Origin: DATBDE01 sp036270095
Lineage (GTDB): Bacteria; Actinomycetota; Thermoleophilia; Solirubrobacterales; Solirubrobacteraceae
Assembly: GCA_036270095.1 (NCBI GenBank)
Contig: DATBDE010000077.1
Span: 1-46,506, forward strand
Direction: 5' to 3'
Length of the DNA: 46,506 nucleotides
The translations under genes were made by a program, and so were the position numbers. Numbering within the stretch: position 1 is the first letter of the stretch; the number at the start of each line of letters is the position of its first letter. This document shows, piece after piece, positions 24,777 to 33,084 of this stretch. Under the pieces are notes generated by a model. That model did not search any database, was not told where the DNA came from, and saw nothing but the letters and a program-made list of their open reading frames with translations.

Positions 24777-24835
24777 GGGGTCAAGTCTTTCCTTGCCACA
24801 CCGGATCCTGGTATGGCAAAGAAAGACTTGACCCC
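24777..24835. repeat. Long inverted repeat, REP-like, with 22-bp arms
   Basis: Left arm 24777-24798 (starts GGGGTCAAGTCTTTCC) and right arm 24814-24835 (ends GAAAGACTTGACCCC) are reverse complements with a single mismatch, separated by 15 bp. The arms are clearly more AT-rich than the surroundings. The GGGGTCAAG.../...CTTGACCCC ends resemble REP/BIME units moved by REP-associated (Y1) transposases. It could also end transcription of the secreted protein gene. Confidence 0.85.
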
Positions 24836-24844
24836 TTCTGGCGC

Positions 24845-24850
24845 GAGAAT
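24845..24850 (+). promoter_or_regulatory. -10-like box GAGAAT of the two-component operon
   Basis: GAGAAT ends 6 nt before the ATG at 24857 without a Shine-Dalgarno sequence, consistent with a leaderless message. The right arm of the inverted repeat lies directly upstream and overlaps where a -35 region would be. Confidence 0.4.
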
Positions 24851-24856
24851 GGTCCG

Positions 24857-25531
24857 ATGAGGATCCTGGTTGTCGACGATGAGCGACCGCTGCGGGACGT
24901 GCTGCGGCGGGCGCTGATGCTGGCCGGCTATGACGTGCGGCTGGCCGAGGACGGCCTCGAGGGCCTGGCCGAGGTCAACGGCAGCGCGCCCGACGCGGTC
25001 GTGCTCGACATCGGCATGCCGGGCATCGACGGCCTCGAGGTCTGCCGCCGCCTGCGCGCGCAGGGCAACCGCGTGCCGATCCTCATGCTCACAGCACGCG
25101 ACGCCGTGGCCGACCGCATCGACGGGCTCGACGCCGGCGCCGACGACTACCTGGTCAAGCCGTTCGACGTCGACGAGCTCAAGGCGCGGCTGCGCGCGCT
25201 CGTGCGCCGCGCCACCGGCGAAGGCGATCCCGACGCGCTGTCGTTCGGCGAGCTGCGGCTCGACCGCGGGCGCCACGGGGTGCAGGTCGACGGCGAGCTC
25301 GTCGAGCTCACGCGGACCGAGTTCCAGCTGCTCGAGCTGCTCATGCTCAACCCCAACCGGGTGCTGCCCCACAGCCTCATCTACGACCGCGTATGGGGCT
25401 ACGACTTCGGCCCGGCCTCCAACGCGCTGCGGGTCTACATCGGGTATTTGCGGCGCAAGCTCGAGGACGCGGGGGCGCGCCCGCTCATCCACACCGTGCG
25501 CGGGGTCGGGTACATCCTGCGCGAGCCATGA
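24857..25531 (+). CDS. OmpR/PhoB-family response regulator
   Basis: A 224-residue response regulator. The receiver domain (residues 1-115) has the acidic pocket (VVDDE), phospho-acceptor D51 (VVLDIGMPG), T79 and K101 (LVKPFD). The C-terminal winged helix (about 130-224) carries VELTRTEFQLLELLMLNPNRVLPHSLIYDRVWG and LRVYIGYLRRKLEDAGARPLIHTVRGVGYIL. Close in pattern to MprA/PrrA types. It overlaps the kinase gene by ATGA, so both form one operon. The target genes are unknown; the signal may be envelope stress, since the kinase has a large sensor loop. Confidence 0.95.
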   Translation: MRILVVDDERPLRDVLRRALMLAGYDVRLAEDGLEGLAEVNGSAPDAVVLDIGMPGIDGLEVCRRLRAQGNRVPILMLTARDAVADRIDGLDAGADDYLVKPFDVDELKARLRALVRRATGEGDPDALSFGELRLDRGRHGVQVDGELVELTRTEFQLLELLMLNPNRVLPHSLIYDRVWGYDFGPASNALRVYIGYLRRKLEDAGARPLIHTVRGVGYILREP

Positions 25532-26928
25532 GTCTCAAGACCCGCATGGCCATGGTCGCCGGGCTGGCCGTCGCGCTCGCCGTGGTCATCGTGGCCGTGG
25601 CCAGCTACGAGGGCACGAAGTCCTCGCTACTGGACTCGGTCGACCAGGCGCTGGCCGAGCAGGCCAAGCCGTTCACCGAGCGCGGCGAGCACGTCGGGCC
25701 GCCCGAGGGCCGCGGGGCGCCGCCGGGGTTCGCGGCGGGTCAAGGAGCCCCGCCGCCGCGCTTCGGCGAGCCCGCGGGCAACGTGCAGATCATCGCGCCC
25801 GGCGGGCAGGTGATCCGCCCGCCGGACGAGGCCGCCGGGCCGCCCGTCGACGCCGAGGCGCGCCAGATCGCCGCCTCCGGGGTGGGCCGCGCCTACAGCG
25901 ACGCGACGGTCTCGGGGACGCACGTGCGCGTGCTCACCGACGGGATCGGGCCGCGCGGCGCGGTGCAGGTCGCCCGCTCGCTGGAGGAGGTCGACAGCGT
26001 GCTCAGCGACCAGCTCCTGCTGCTGGTCCTGGTCGGTGCGGGCGGCATCCTGCTCGCCGCGGTGCTGAGCATCGTCGTGGCCCGCACGGCGCTGCGCCCG
26101 ATCGCGCTGTTCACGCGCCAGACCGAGTCGCTGACCGCGCACCCGGACCCGTCGCAGCGGCTGGAGGTCTCCGGCCGCGACGAGATCGCCCGCCTGGCCC
26201 AGAGCTTCAACACGACGCTGGACGCGCTCGAGCAGTCCGTCGAGGCCCAGCGCAACCTGGTCGCCGACGCCAGCCACGAGCTGCGCACGCCGATCGCGAC
26301 CCTGCGGGCCAACATCCAGCTCCTGCGCGACGCCGACCGGCTGTCGCCGGAGGAGCAGCGCAGCCTGCGCGACGACATCATCACCGAGCTCGACGAGCTC
26401 ACGGCGCTCGTCGCCGACGTGGTCGAGCTCGCGCGCGGGACCAAGCCGACGGGCGAGCCCGACGACGTGCGCCTGGACGCCATCGTCGGCGACGTGGTGC
26501 AGCGCACCCGTCGGCGCGCGACCGACCTCAGCTTCGACGTCGAGCTCGAGCCCACGCTGATCGAGGGCGAGCCCGAGCGCGTGGGCCGCGCGGTCACCAA
26601 CCTGCTCGACAATGCGCGCAAGTGGAGCCCGCCCGGCGGCAACGTCGAGGTGCGGTTGGCCGACGGCGTGCTCAGCGTGCGCGACCACGGGGCCGGCTTC
26701 TCGCAGGAGGACCTGCCCCATGTCTTCGATCGCTTCTACCGCGCGCAGCGGGCGCGCGGGCAGCCCGGCTCGGGGCTCGGCCTCGCGATCGTGCGCCAGG
26801 CCGCCGAGGCCCACGGGGGCTGGGCGCGGGCGTCCAATGCCGAAGGCGGCGGGGCGCTGTTGCGGGTGTCGTTCGGGAACTCGACTTCCGAGCTGACACC
26901 TGGCGAAGTCGGCGCGTCGCTCTCTTAG
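25528..26928 (+). CDS. Membrane sensor histidine kinase
   Basis: A 466-residue kinase. TM1 is about residues 8-26 and TM2 about 163-186, enclosing an extracytoplasmic sensor of about 135 residues rich in Pro/Gly. HAMP follows (RTALRPIALFTRQTESL). The HisKA domain has H250 (VADASHELRTPIATLRANI), and the HATPase domain has N (VTNLLDNARKWSPPGG), D (VRDHGAGFS), F (FDRFYRA) and G2 (GSGLGLAIVRQ) boxes. All key residues are present. Cognate kinase of the overlapping response regulator; resembles MprB/TcrY-type kinases. Confidence 0.95.
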   Translation: MSLKTRMAMVAGLAVALAVVIVAVASYEGTKSSLLDSVDQALAEQAKPFTERGEHVGPPEGRGAPPGFAAGQGAPPPRFGEPAGNVQIIAPGGQVIRPPDEAAGPPVDAEARQIAASGVGRAYSDATVSGTHVRVLTDGIGPRGAVQVARSLEEVDSVLSDQLLLLVLVGAGGILLAAVLSIVVARTALRPIALFTRQTESLTAHPDPSQRLEVSGRDEIARLAQSFNTTLDALEQSVEAQRNLVADASHELRTPIATLRANIQLLRDADRLSPEEQRSLRDDIITELDELTALVADVVELARGTKPTGEPDDVRLDAIVGDVVQRTRRRATDLSFDVELEPTLIEGEPERVGRAVTNLLDNARKWSPPGGNVEVRLADGVLSVRDHGAGFSQEDLPHVFDRFYRAQRARGQPGSGLGLAIVRQAAEAHGGWARASNAEGGGALLRVSFGNSTSELTPGEVGASLS

Positions 26929-26962
26929 AGCAATCTCACGCGACCTCGCGAAGGTCGTGGCG

Positions 26963-28114
26963 ATGGCGATGCGCGAGCTCAGCGACCAAGACCTGGTTGA
27001 GGAGGCGAAGGCGGGCAGCGATGCCGCCTTCGCCGCCCTCTACGTGCGCCACCAGCGCGCGGTGCACGCCCGCTGCTTCCGGGTGCTGCGCGATCACGAC
27101 GAGGCCGCGGACGCGGCGCAGAACGCGATGCTCAGCGCGCTGCGGGCACTGCGGCGCGACGACTCGCCGACCAATCTGCGCGCCTGGCTGCTGTCGATCG
27201 CGCACAACGAGGCGGTCTCGCTGGTGCGCCGCAGCCGCCCGGCGGAGCCGCTCGAGGTCGGCCACGCCGGCGCCGGCCCCGGCGCGGACGAGGGCGCATT
27301 CCAGCGCGAGCGGCTGCGCCAGCTCGTCGACGACCTCAACGCGCTGCCCGATCGTCAGCGCGGCGCGCTGCTGCTGCGCGAGGCGTCCGGCTTCTCCTAC
27401 CGCCACATCGCGTCGGTGCTCGGGACCAGCGCCGGCAATGCGCGCCAGACCGTGCACGCGGCGCGGCGCAACCTGCACAAGCGCCGGGTGGGGCGCGAGC
27501 ACGGGTGGCTGGGGCTCGCGCTCCCCGGCCTGGCGGTCGCCTGGCTCGGCGCGGTGACCGCGAACCTGAGCGGCATCGGCAAGGCCGCGCTCGTGGCCGG
27601 GGTGCTGGCGGTCGGCGGGGGCGCAGCGACGGCGCTGGAGGGCGGGGCGAGCGGCGGGCTGCTCGGCGGGGCGGTCCCGCCGGCGGCCGCGGCCACGCCG
27701 CCGCCCGCCGACGCGCTGGCCGAGTTGCCGCGGCATCTGGTGGCCGTGACCTCGACGCCGACGCAAACCGCGGCGGTCGGGCAAAGCGCCGCGGTCGGGC
27801 ACGCCCCGACGCCGAAGCGAACCGTTGCACCCGCGTCGACGCTCACCCAAACCGTGGCGGCCGAGCAGAGCCCCGCGCCGCAAGCGGCGACGAGGCAAAC
27901 CGGGGGGCAGCACACGTCGGCGGTGCCGAAGCCGAGCACCGCGCCCACGCAAACCGCCTCGCCGATGGAAAGCGGGCGCAACGCGCCGCACATCACCGCT
28001 CGCCCCGCCGGCCCGGTCGCCCAGGTCGCCCGGGACTGCAACACCGGCGGCGGCCAGCCCGGCCAGGGCGCCCCGCAGCAGGACCCGCAGGCGGCGCCGG
28101 CTCCGCAGCAGTAG
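26963..28114 (+). CDS. ECF sigma factor with membrane-spanning C-terminal extension
   Basis: A 383-residue protein. Residues about 1-175 are an ECF sigma: region 2 (FAALYVRHQRAVHARCFRVL, RDHDEAADAAQNAMLSALRAL, RAWLLSIAHNEAVSLVRR) and region 4 (LPDRQRGALLLREASGFSYR, HIASVLGTSAGNARQTVHAARRNL). Region 4 is followed by two hydrophobic stretches (about 183-199 and 205-222), then a long Thr/Pro/Ala/Gln-rich tail (about 230-383) with repeated TQT motifs and one Cys. ECF factors normally end after region 4, so this is a sigma factor that could tether itself to the membrane and expose its tail outside or keep it inside, depending on topology. ATG 26963 has AAGG 8 nt upstream. It follows the kinase by 34 bp and may share its transcript. 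Confidence 0.85.
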   Translation: MAMRELSDQDLVEEAKAGSDAAFAALYVRHQRAVHARCFRVLRDHDEAADAAQNAMLSALRALRRDDSPTNLRAWLLSIAHNEAVSLVRRSRPAEPLEVGHAGAGPGADEGAFQRERLRQLVDDLNALPDRQRGALLLREASGFSYRHIASVLGTSAGNARQTVHAARRNLHKRRVGREHGWLGLALPGLAVAWLGAVTANLSGIGKAALVAGVLAVGGGAATALEGGASGGLLGGAVPPAAAATPPPADALAELPRHLVAVTSTPTQTAAVGQSAAVGHAPTPKRTVAPASTLTQTVAAEQSPAPQAATRQTGGQHTSAVPKPSTAPTQTASPMESGRNAPHITARPAGPVAQVARDCNTGGGQPGQGAPQQDPQAAPAPQQ

Positions 28115-28179
28115 CGCGCCTATCTGCTCATCGCGGCATCGTCGGGCTGGCCTGACGGAGGCTGAGATACCCTCGATGG

Positions 28180-28302
28180 GTGAGCTTCCCCGGGACCGCC
28201 ACGCCCGTCCGGTTCGAGCCCGCGATCTGGCCGCCGCGACCCGCGCCGGCGCCCGCCTCGCCCAAGCCGAAGCCCGCCGCGGCGCCCACCCATGACCGCT
28301 GA
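28180..28302 (+). CDS. Possible small Pro-rich protein
   Basis: A 40-codon frame starting at GTG: MSFPGTATPVRFEPAIWPPR then PAPAPASPKPKPAAAPTHDR. Nearly every third position is G or C, much more so than in the overlapping frames, which argues for coding. There is no Shine-Dalgarno sequence, but GAGATA lies 10 nt upstream (leaderless type). It overlaps the next gene by 11 bp. No family known; could be spurious. Confidence 0.4.
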   Translation: MSFPGTATPVRFEPAIWPPRPAPAPASPKPKPAAAPTHDR

Positions 28303-28807
28303 GCCGATCTACAGCGAGGCCGCGATCGGCTACCGGAGCTGGAACGTCGCCGCCGACCGCGCGCTGCGCTCGACCGGCCTGGGGAGCACGCGCTGGCGGT
28401 CGGGCACGAACGTCGCCTACTGCGGCGCCGGCGGCGAGCACGACGCCCCGCACGCCCCGTGCGGCTGCGGCCTGTACGCCCGCCACGACCTGCCCGGCGG
28501 CATCGAGGCGCGCGCGCCCTGGGTCGCCGGCGCGGTCGCGCTGCGCGGCCGCGTGCTCGTCCACCACGACGGGATGCGCGGCGAGGAGGCGGTGATCCTG
28601 GCGCTGGCGCTGCCGCTCGACCCGCACCCGGCCGACCTGCGCCGCGTGGGCGCGGTCGCCGACCGCTACGGCGTCCCGCTGGTGGCCTACGACGAGCTGC
28701 GCGCCGAGGCCGAGCGCTACGGCCTCCCGGTGCCGCTCGCGGATCGCCCCGCGCCGCCGCCGCCCGTGCGCCGCCGCGGCCTGCTGCGCGCGCTGTTGAA
28801 GCGATGA
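28292..28807 (+). CDS. Unknown conserved-type protein with CxCG motif
   Basis: A 171-residue soluble protein. The visible pattern is IGYRSWNV...LRSTGLGSTRW, a CGAGGEHDAPHAPCGCGLYA segment with three to four Cys, then VAGAVALRGRVLVHHDGMRGEEAVI and a C-terminal helical part with RRGLLRALLKR. This layout (YRxW, GCGCGxYA, GxVxLWGxVxxHxxGxRxExA) occurs in many unnamed actinobacterial proteins. The Cys/His set could bind a metal. ATGA overlap with the SnoaL-like gene puts them in one operon. Function unknown. Confidence 0.6.
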   Translation: MTAEPIYSEAAIGYRSWNVAADRALRSTGLGSTRWRSGTNVAYCGAGGEHDAPHAPCGCGLYARHDLPGGIEARAPWVAGAVALRGRVLVHHDGMRGEEAVILALALPLDPHPADLRRVGAVADRYGVPLVAYDELRAEAERYGLPVPLADRPAPPPPVRRRGLLRALLKR

Positions 28808-29223
28808 GCGACGAGACCGCCCTCGTAGACGCGGCGTTCGCGGCCCTGCACGAAGGTGGCGTCGAGGCGCTCGTGCGCTACGTCCACCCGGAGTTCGAAG
28901 GCGTCGTCCCACCCGAGCTGTCGGCCGAGCCCGACACGTACACGGGCCACGATGGAATCCGCCGCTACTTCGCGCTCTGGGACGAGGACATCGAGGACCT
29001 GCGCTTCGCGCCGAAGGAGGTCTTCGCCATCGACGACGCCGTGATCATGATCCTCCGCATCACCGGGCGCGGGCGCGGGAGCGGGGCGCCGGCCGAGCTG
29101 CTGGCGCCGGTGCGTATCACGATCATCGACGGGCTCCTGCGGAGCATGTCGGCGCACGCGACCGTGGAGGACGCGCTGGCGGCTTCGCCGACGGCCGCAT
29201 CGGGTAACCAAACGGTGCCTTGA
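28804..29223 (+). CDS. SnoaL-like (NTF2-fold) protein
   Basis: A 139-residue protein with the SnoaL-like pattern: VDAAFAALHEGGVEALVRYVHPEFEGVVP, TGHDGIRRYFALWDEDIEDLRF, VFAIDDAVIMILRITGRGRGSG. ATG 28804 overlaps the previous stop. It is a ligand-binding or enzymatic fold without assignable activity. It is the last gene before the formate dehydrogenase operon and is separated from it by about 100 bp, so probably not part of it. Confidence 0.75.
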   Translation: MSDETALVDAAFAALHEGGVEALVRYVHPEFEGVVPPELSAEPDTYTGHDGIRRYFALWDEDIEDLRFAPKEVFAIDDAVIMILRITGRGRGSGAPAELLAPVRITIIDGLLRSMSAHATVEDALAASPTAASGNQTVP

Positions 29224-29329
29224 TTCCGCTCCTCGAGCAGTTCCCCGGCGGACATCGTTGGTCTGGATTGGCAGCGGATCGAGCTACAGTGGCAACGTCA
29301 TTCCTAAGCAGCGAAAGGGGGTGATCGGA

Positions 29330-31276
29330 TTGCGAAACAACAACCGCGGACGACTGACAGAGCCGATGGTGCGCGACAACGGGCAGCTTCGGCCCACCAG
29401 CTGGGACGAGGCCCTTGACGTCGCGGCCGCAGGCTTGGCGCGTGCCAGGGAGCAGGACACGACCCGCTCCTTCGGCATGTTCAGCTGCTCCAAGGCGTCG
29501 AACGAGGTCAACTTCCTCGCCCAGAAGTTCGTCCGCTCGGCGATGGGGTCGAACAACATCGACTCGTGCAACCGCACTTGACACGCGCCCAGCGTCGTCG
29601 GTCTGGCGACGGTATTCGGCGCGGGCGGCGGCACGTCGTCCTTCGATGAGGTCAACGACACGGATCTTTTGATCCTGTGGGGTTCGAACGCCCGCGAGAC
29701 GCATCCGATCTTCTTCCACCACGTCTTGAAGGCCGTGCGCCGCGGCACGCCGCTGTACGTGGTCGACCCCCGCCGCACGGGGTCCGCGCAATGGGCCGAC
29801 ACGTGGCTGGGTCTCGACGTGGGCTCCGATATCGCGCTGTCGAACACGATCGCGCGCGAGATCATCCACGCGGGCCTGGTCAACGAGCACTTCATCGCCC
29901 GCGCGACCACCGGGTTCGACGAGTACCGCGCGTCGGTCGAGCCGTGGACGCTCGAGGAAGGCGAGCGCGTGACCGGCGTCCCCGCCGCCGTCATCCGCGA
30001 GCTCGCGCACGCCTACGCGCGCGCCGACCGCGCGATCCTCTGCTGGACCCTCGGGATCACCGAGCACGCCACCGCCGTCGACAACGTGCTCGCCCTCATC
30101 AACCTCGCCCTGCTCACCGGCCACGTCGGGCGCTACGGGTCCGGGCTCAACCCGCTGCGCGGCCAGAACAACGTGCAGGGCGGGGGGGACAGCGGCGCGA
30201 TCCCGAACAAGCTGCCGGGTTTCCAGGACGTCCAGGACGACCACGAGGCACGGGCCCGCTTCGAGGCGGCCTGGGGTACGAAGCTCCCGCCCGAAACCGG
30301 ATGGCACCTCTCGCAGATGTTCGATGCGATGGAGCGTGGCGAGCTGAACACGCTCTATGTCGTGGGCGAGAACCCGGCGCAGTCGGAGGCGGACTCCAAG
30401 CGATCGCTGGGGCTGCTGGAGGGCTTGGACTTCATGATCGCCCAGGACATCCTCTTCACCAAGACCTGCGAGATGGCCGACGTCGTGCTGCCATCGACGG
30501 CGTCGTGGTGCGAGTCCGACGGCGGCACAGTGACGAACACCGAGCGTCGTGTACAGCTGATGCGCAAGGCGCTCGACCCGCCCGGCGAAGCCCGCGACGA
30601 CATGTGGATCATCTGCGAGCTCGCCCGGCGCCTCGGGCACGACTGGGGCTATCCGACCGCCGAGGAGACATGGGACGAGCTGCGCTCGCTGAGCCCGATG
30701 CACCGGGGCATGAGCTATAAGCGCCTGGAGGAGCTCGGCGGCATCCAGTGGCCGTGCCCGAGCGAGGACCACCCCGGCTCGCCGTTCCTCCACGGCCGCC
30801 TCTGGGCCGAGCCGCCCGAGGGTCCGCTCGCGCCGTTCTCCGTCACGCCGTGGGTCCCCCCGGTCGACGAGCTCGACGCCGACTTCCCCATCCGGCTCAC
30901 CACCGGTAGGCGCCTGGACTCCTACAACACCGGCGTGCAGTCCAGCCTCTTCGGCTCCCCCATGCGTCGCGGCGAGACCCTCGACCTCTCTCCGCAGGAC
31001 GCCGACAAGCTCGACGTCGAGCCCGGCGAGATGGTGCGCATCACCTCGCGGCGCGGCTCGATCGAGGCCCCCGTCCGCCTCGACCCGGGCCTGCGCCCGG
31101 GACTGGCGTTCATGACGATGCACTTCCCCGACGAGATCGACGTCAACATCCTCACCATCGACGCGACCGACCCGAAGTCGGGCACGGCGGAGTTCAAGGC
31201 CACCGCGGTGCGGGTGGAGAGGCTCGACGGTCGCGAGCGTCAGGCCGCCGGCGTGGTGAGCACCGGGGCCAAGTAG
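29330..31276 (+). CDS. fdhA: Formate dehydrogenase catalytic subunit, selenocysteine-containing, lacking the N-terminal [4Fe-4S] domain
   Basis: A 648-residue molybdopterin (bis-MGD) subunit oxidising formate to CO2 in the cytosol. The in-frame TGA at 29579-29581 encodes Sec84: the context SCNRT-U-HAPSVVGL matches the active-site Sec-His of FdhF-type enzymes, and a SECIS hairpin follows. The substrate Arg lies in SGLNPLRGQNNVQGGGD, and the dinucleotide-binding domain is C-terminal (FPIRLTTGRRLDSYNTGVQS ... EPGEMVRITSRRG). The protein starts at RNNNRGRLTEPMV, so the usual N-terminal CxxCxxxC...CxKG domain is absent. That domain is found at the end of the gene at 33081. TTG 29330 has AAAGGGGG about 8 nt upstream; GTG 29321 is an alternative. 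First gene of a three-gene operon. Confidence 0.92.
29593..29611 (+). promoter_or_regulatory. Bacterial SECIS element of the first formate dehydrogenase
   Basis: A 7-bp stem (CGUCGUC / GGCGACG, one G-U wobble) closing a 5-nt loop GGUCU. The loop starts 18 nt after the UGA. Loop sequence and spacing match what is known for the E. coli fdhF element recognised by SelB. Confidence 0.9.
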
Positions 31277-33084
31277 TGGATCTCCGTCTCCTGAACGCCG
31301 AGCCCACCGAGGCCGAGCGCGACGCCGTCGATGCGTTCCTCGGCCCGTCGCTGCAGGTGTGGACGGCCGACGGCAACGGCCACGCCGCCCACGGCGGGCA
31401 CGCGGCACGCGCGCAGCGCCAGATGCTGCTGCCCACGCTGCACGCGCTGCACGAACGAGCGGGGTGGATCAGCCCCGGAGGCCTGAACTACGTGGCGGGC
31501 CGCCTCACGGTGCCACCCGCAGACGTGTACGGCGTCGCCACCTTCTACGCGCTGTTCTCGGTCACCGAGCGTCCGCCGCGCGTCGTGCACGTCTGCGACG
31601 ACGTCGCCTGTCGCTGCGCGGGCTCGGAGGAGCTCATCGCCCAGCTCGGCCCGGAGGGCGCTGACGAGGACGGCGCCACCTGGCTGCGCAGCCCGTGCCT
31701 GGGCCAGTGCGACCGGGCTCCAGCCGCGCTGCTCACCGAGGCCGGCGACACGCCGGTGGAGCGCGAGCTCACGGCGATCGACGCCGACGCGATGCAGGCG
31801 ATTTTGGCCGGCGCCACACCGCCCCCACCGCCGTCGACGACCCCGCCCCAGACCGGCCAGCCCGGCCTGCGCCTGCTCCGGCGCATCGGCGTCGTCGATC
31901 CGGAGAGCCTCGACGACTACCGCGCCCACGGCGGCTATGACGCGCTGCGCCGCGCGATCGACCTCGGCCCCGAGGGCGTCATCCGCGAGGTCACCGACGC
32001 GAACATCGTCGGCCGCGGCGGCGCCGCGTTCCCGATGGGGCGCAAGTGGGGAGCCGTCGCGACGCAACCGCGCCGCCCGCACTATCTGATCTGCAATGCG
32101 GACGAGTCCGAACCGGGCACGTTCAAGGATCGGGTGCTCATGGAGGGCGACCCGTTCGCGGTCATCGAGTCGATGACCATCGCGGCCTACGCCACCGGCT
32201 CCGAGCACGGCTACATCTACTTGCGCGGCGAGTATCCGCTGGCGCAGGCGCGCCTCGAGCACGCGATCGAGCAGGCCCGCGAGCGAGGGTTCCTCGGTCC
32301 GGACGTCCTTGGCCAGGGCTTCGCGTTCGAGATCGAGCTGCGCAAGGGGGCGGGTGCGTACATCTGCGGCGAGGAGACCGCGATCTTCGGCTCGATCGAG
32401 GGCTTCCGCGGCGAGCCCCGCAACAAGCCGCCGTTCCCGGTCGTAGCTGGCCTCTTCCGCCAGCCGACCGTCGTCAACAACGTCGAGACGCTGGTCAACG
32501 TGCCGGCGATCATCCTCGAGGGCGGACCGGCGTTCGCGCAGATCGGCACCGAGCGCTCGACCGGGCCGAAGCTCTTCTGCGTGTCGGGCGCCGTCGAGCG
32601 TCCGGGGACCTACGAGGTCGAGTTCGGCGTCACGCTGCGCGAGCTGCTCGAGCTCGCGGGCGGGGTCGCGCCGAACCTCCGCACCGTCCTGCTCGGCGGG
32701 GCGGCAGGGAGCTTCGTGACGCCCGACGAGCTCGACATGCCTCTGACCTTCGAGGACGCGCGCGAGCTCGGCACCACGCTCGGATCGGGCGTGGTGCTGG
32801 CCATCGACGACAGCGTCGACCTCAAGCGGTTGCTCATGGTCATCGCGGCGTTCATGCGCGACGAGAGCTGCGGCCAGTGCGTGCCCTGCCGGGTCGGCAC
32901 GGTGCGCCAGGAGGAGGCCCTGGCCCGGTTGCAGTCGGGCAGGACCCGCGGGACCGTGGACGACGAGCTCGCGCTCATCGCCGAGATCGGCGTGGCGATG
33001 CGCGACGCCTCGATCTGCGGCCTGGGCCAGACCGCCTCGACGGCCGTCGAATCCGCCATCGCCAAGCTGGGGGTGTTCGCATGA
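31276..33084 (+). CDS. NAD-linked formate dehydrogenase diaphorase subunit, NuoE-NuoF fusion
   Basis: A 602-residue fusion that passes electrons from formate to NAD+. Residues about 45-170 are NuoE-like with a [2Fe-2S] site (CDDVACRC ... SPCLGQCD). A Pro/Thr-rich linker (PPPPPSTTPPQ) leads to a NuoF-like part (about 200-602) with the NADH site GRGGAAFPMGRKW, the FMN site NADESEPGTFKDR, AYICGEETA, and the [4Fe-4S] motif CGQCVPC...C. It equals FdsG plus FdsB of NAD-dependent formate dehydrogenases joined in one chain. GTG 31276 shares one base with the preceding stop, and the end overlaps the next gene by ATGA. Confidence 0.93.
   Translation: MDLRLLNAEPTEAERDAVDAFLGPSLQVWTADGNGHAAHGGHAARAQRQMLLPTLHALHERAGWISPGGLNYVAGRLTVPPADVYGVATFYALFSVTERPPRVVHVCDDVACRCAGSEELIAQLGPEGADEDGATWLRSPCLGQCDRAPAALLTEAGDTPVERELTAIDADAMQAILAGATPPPPPSTTPPQTGQPGLRLLRRIGVVDPESLDDYRAHGGYDALRRAIDLGPEGVIREVTDANIVGRGGAAFPMGRKWGAVATQPRRPHYLICNADESEPGTFKDRVLMEGDPFAVIESMTIAAYATGSEHGYIYLRGEYPLAQARLEHAIEQARERGFLGPDVLGQGFAFEIELRKGAGAYICGEETAIFGSIEGFRGEPRNKPPFPVVAGLFRQPTVVNNVETLVNVPAIILEGGPAFAQIGTERSTGPKLFCVSGAVERPGTYEVEFGVTLRELLELAGGVAPNLRTVLLGGAAGSFVTPDELDMPLTFEDARELGTTLGSGVVLAIDDSVDLKRLLMVIAAFMRDESCGQCVPCRVGTVRQEEALARLQSGRTRGTVDDELALIAEIGVAMRDASICGLGQTASTAVESAIAKLGVFA

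Noticed and set aside
26936..28912. 658-codon minus-strand frame opposite the ECF sigma gene
   Set aside because: Low-complexity Arg/Ala translation, no motifs; shadow of plus-strand genes.
29258..29581. Separate short gene ending at the UGA at 29579
   Set aside because: The same frame continues directly into a formate dehydrogenase with a Sec-His motif and SECIS hairpin, so the UGA is recoded rather than a true end.
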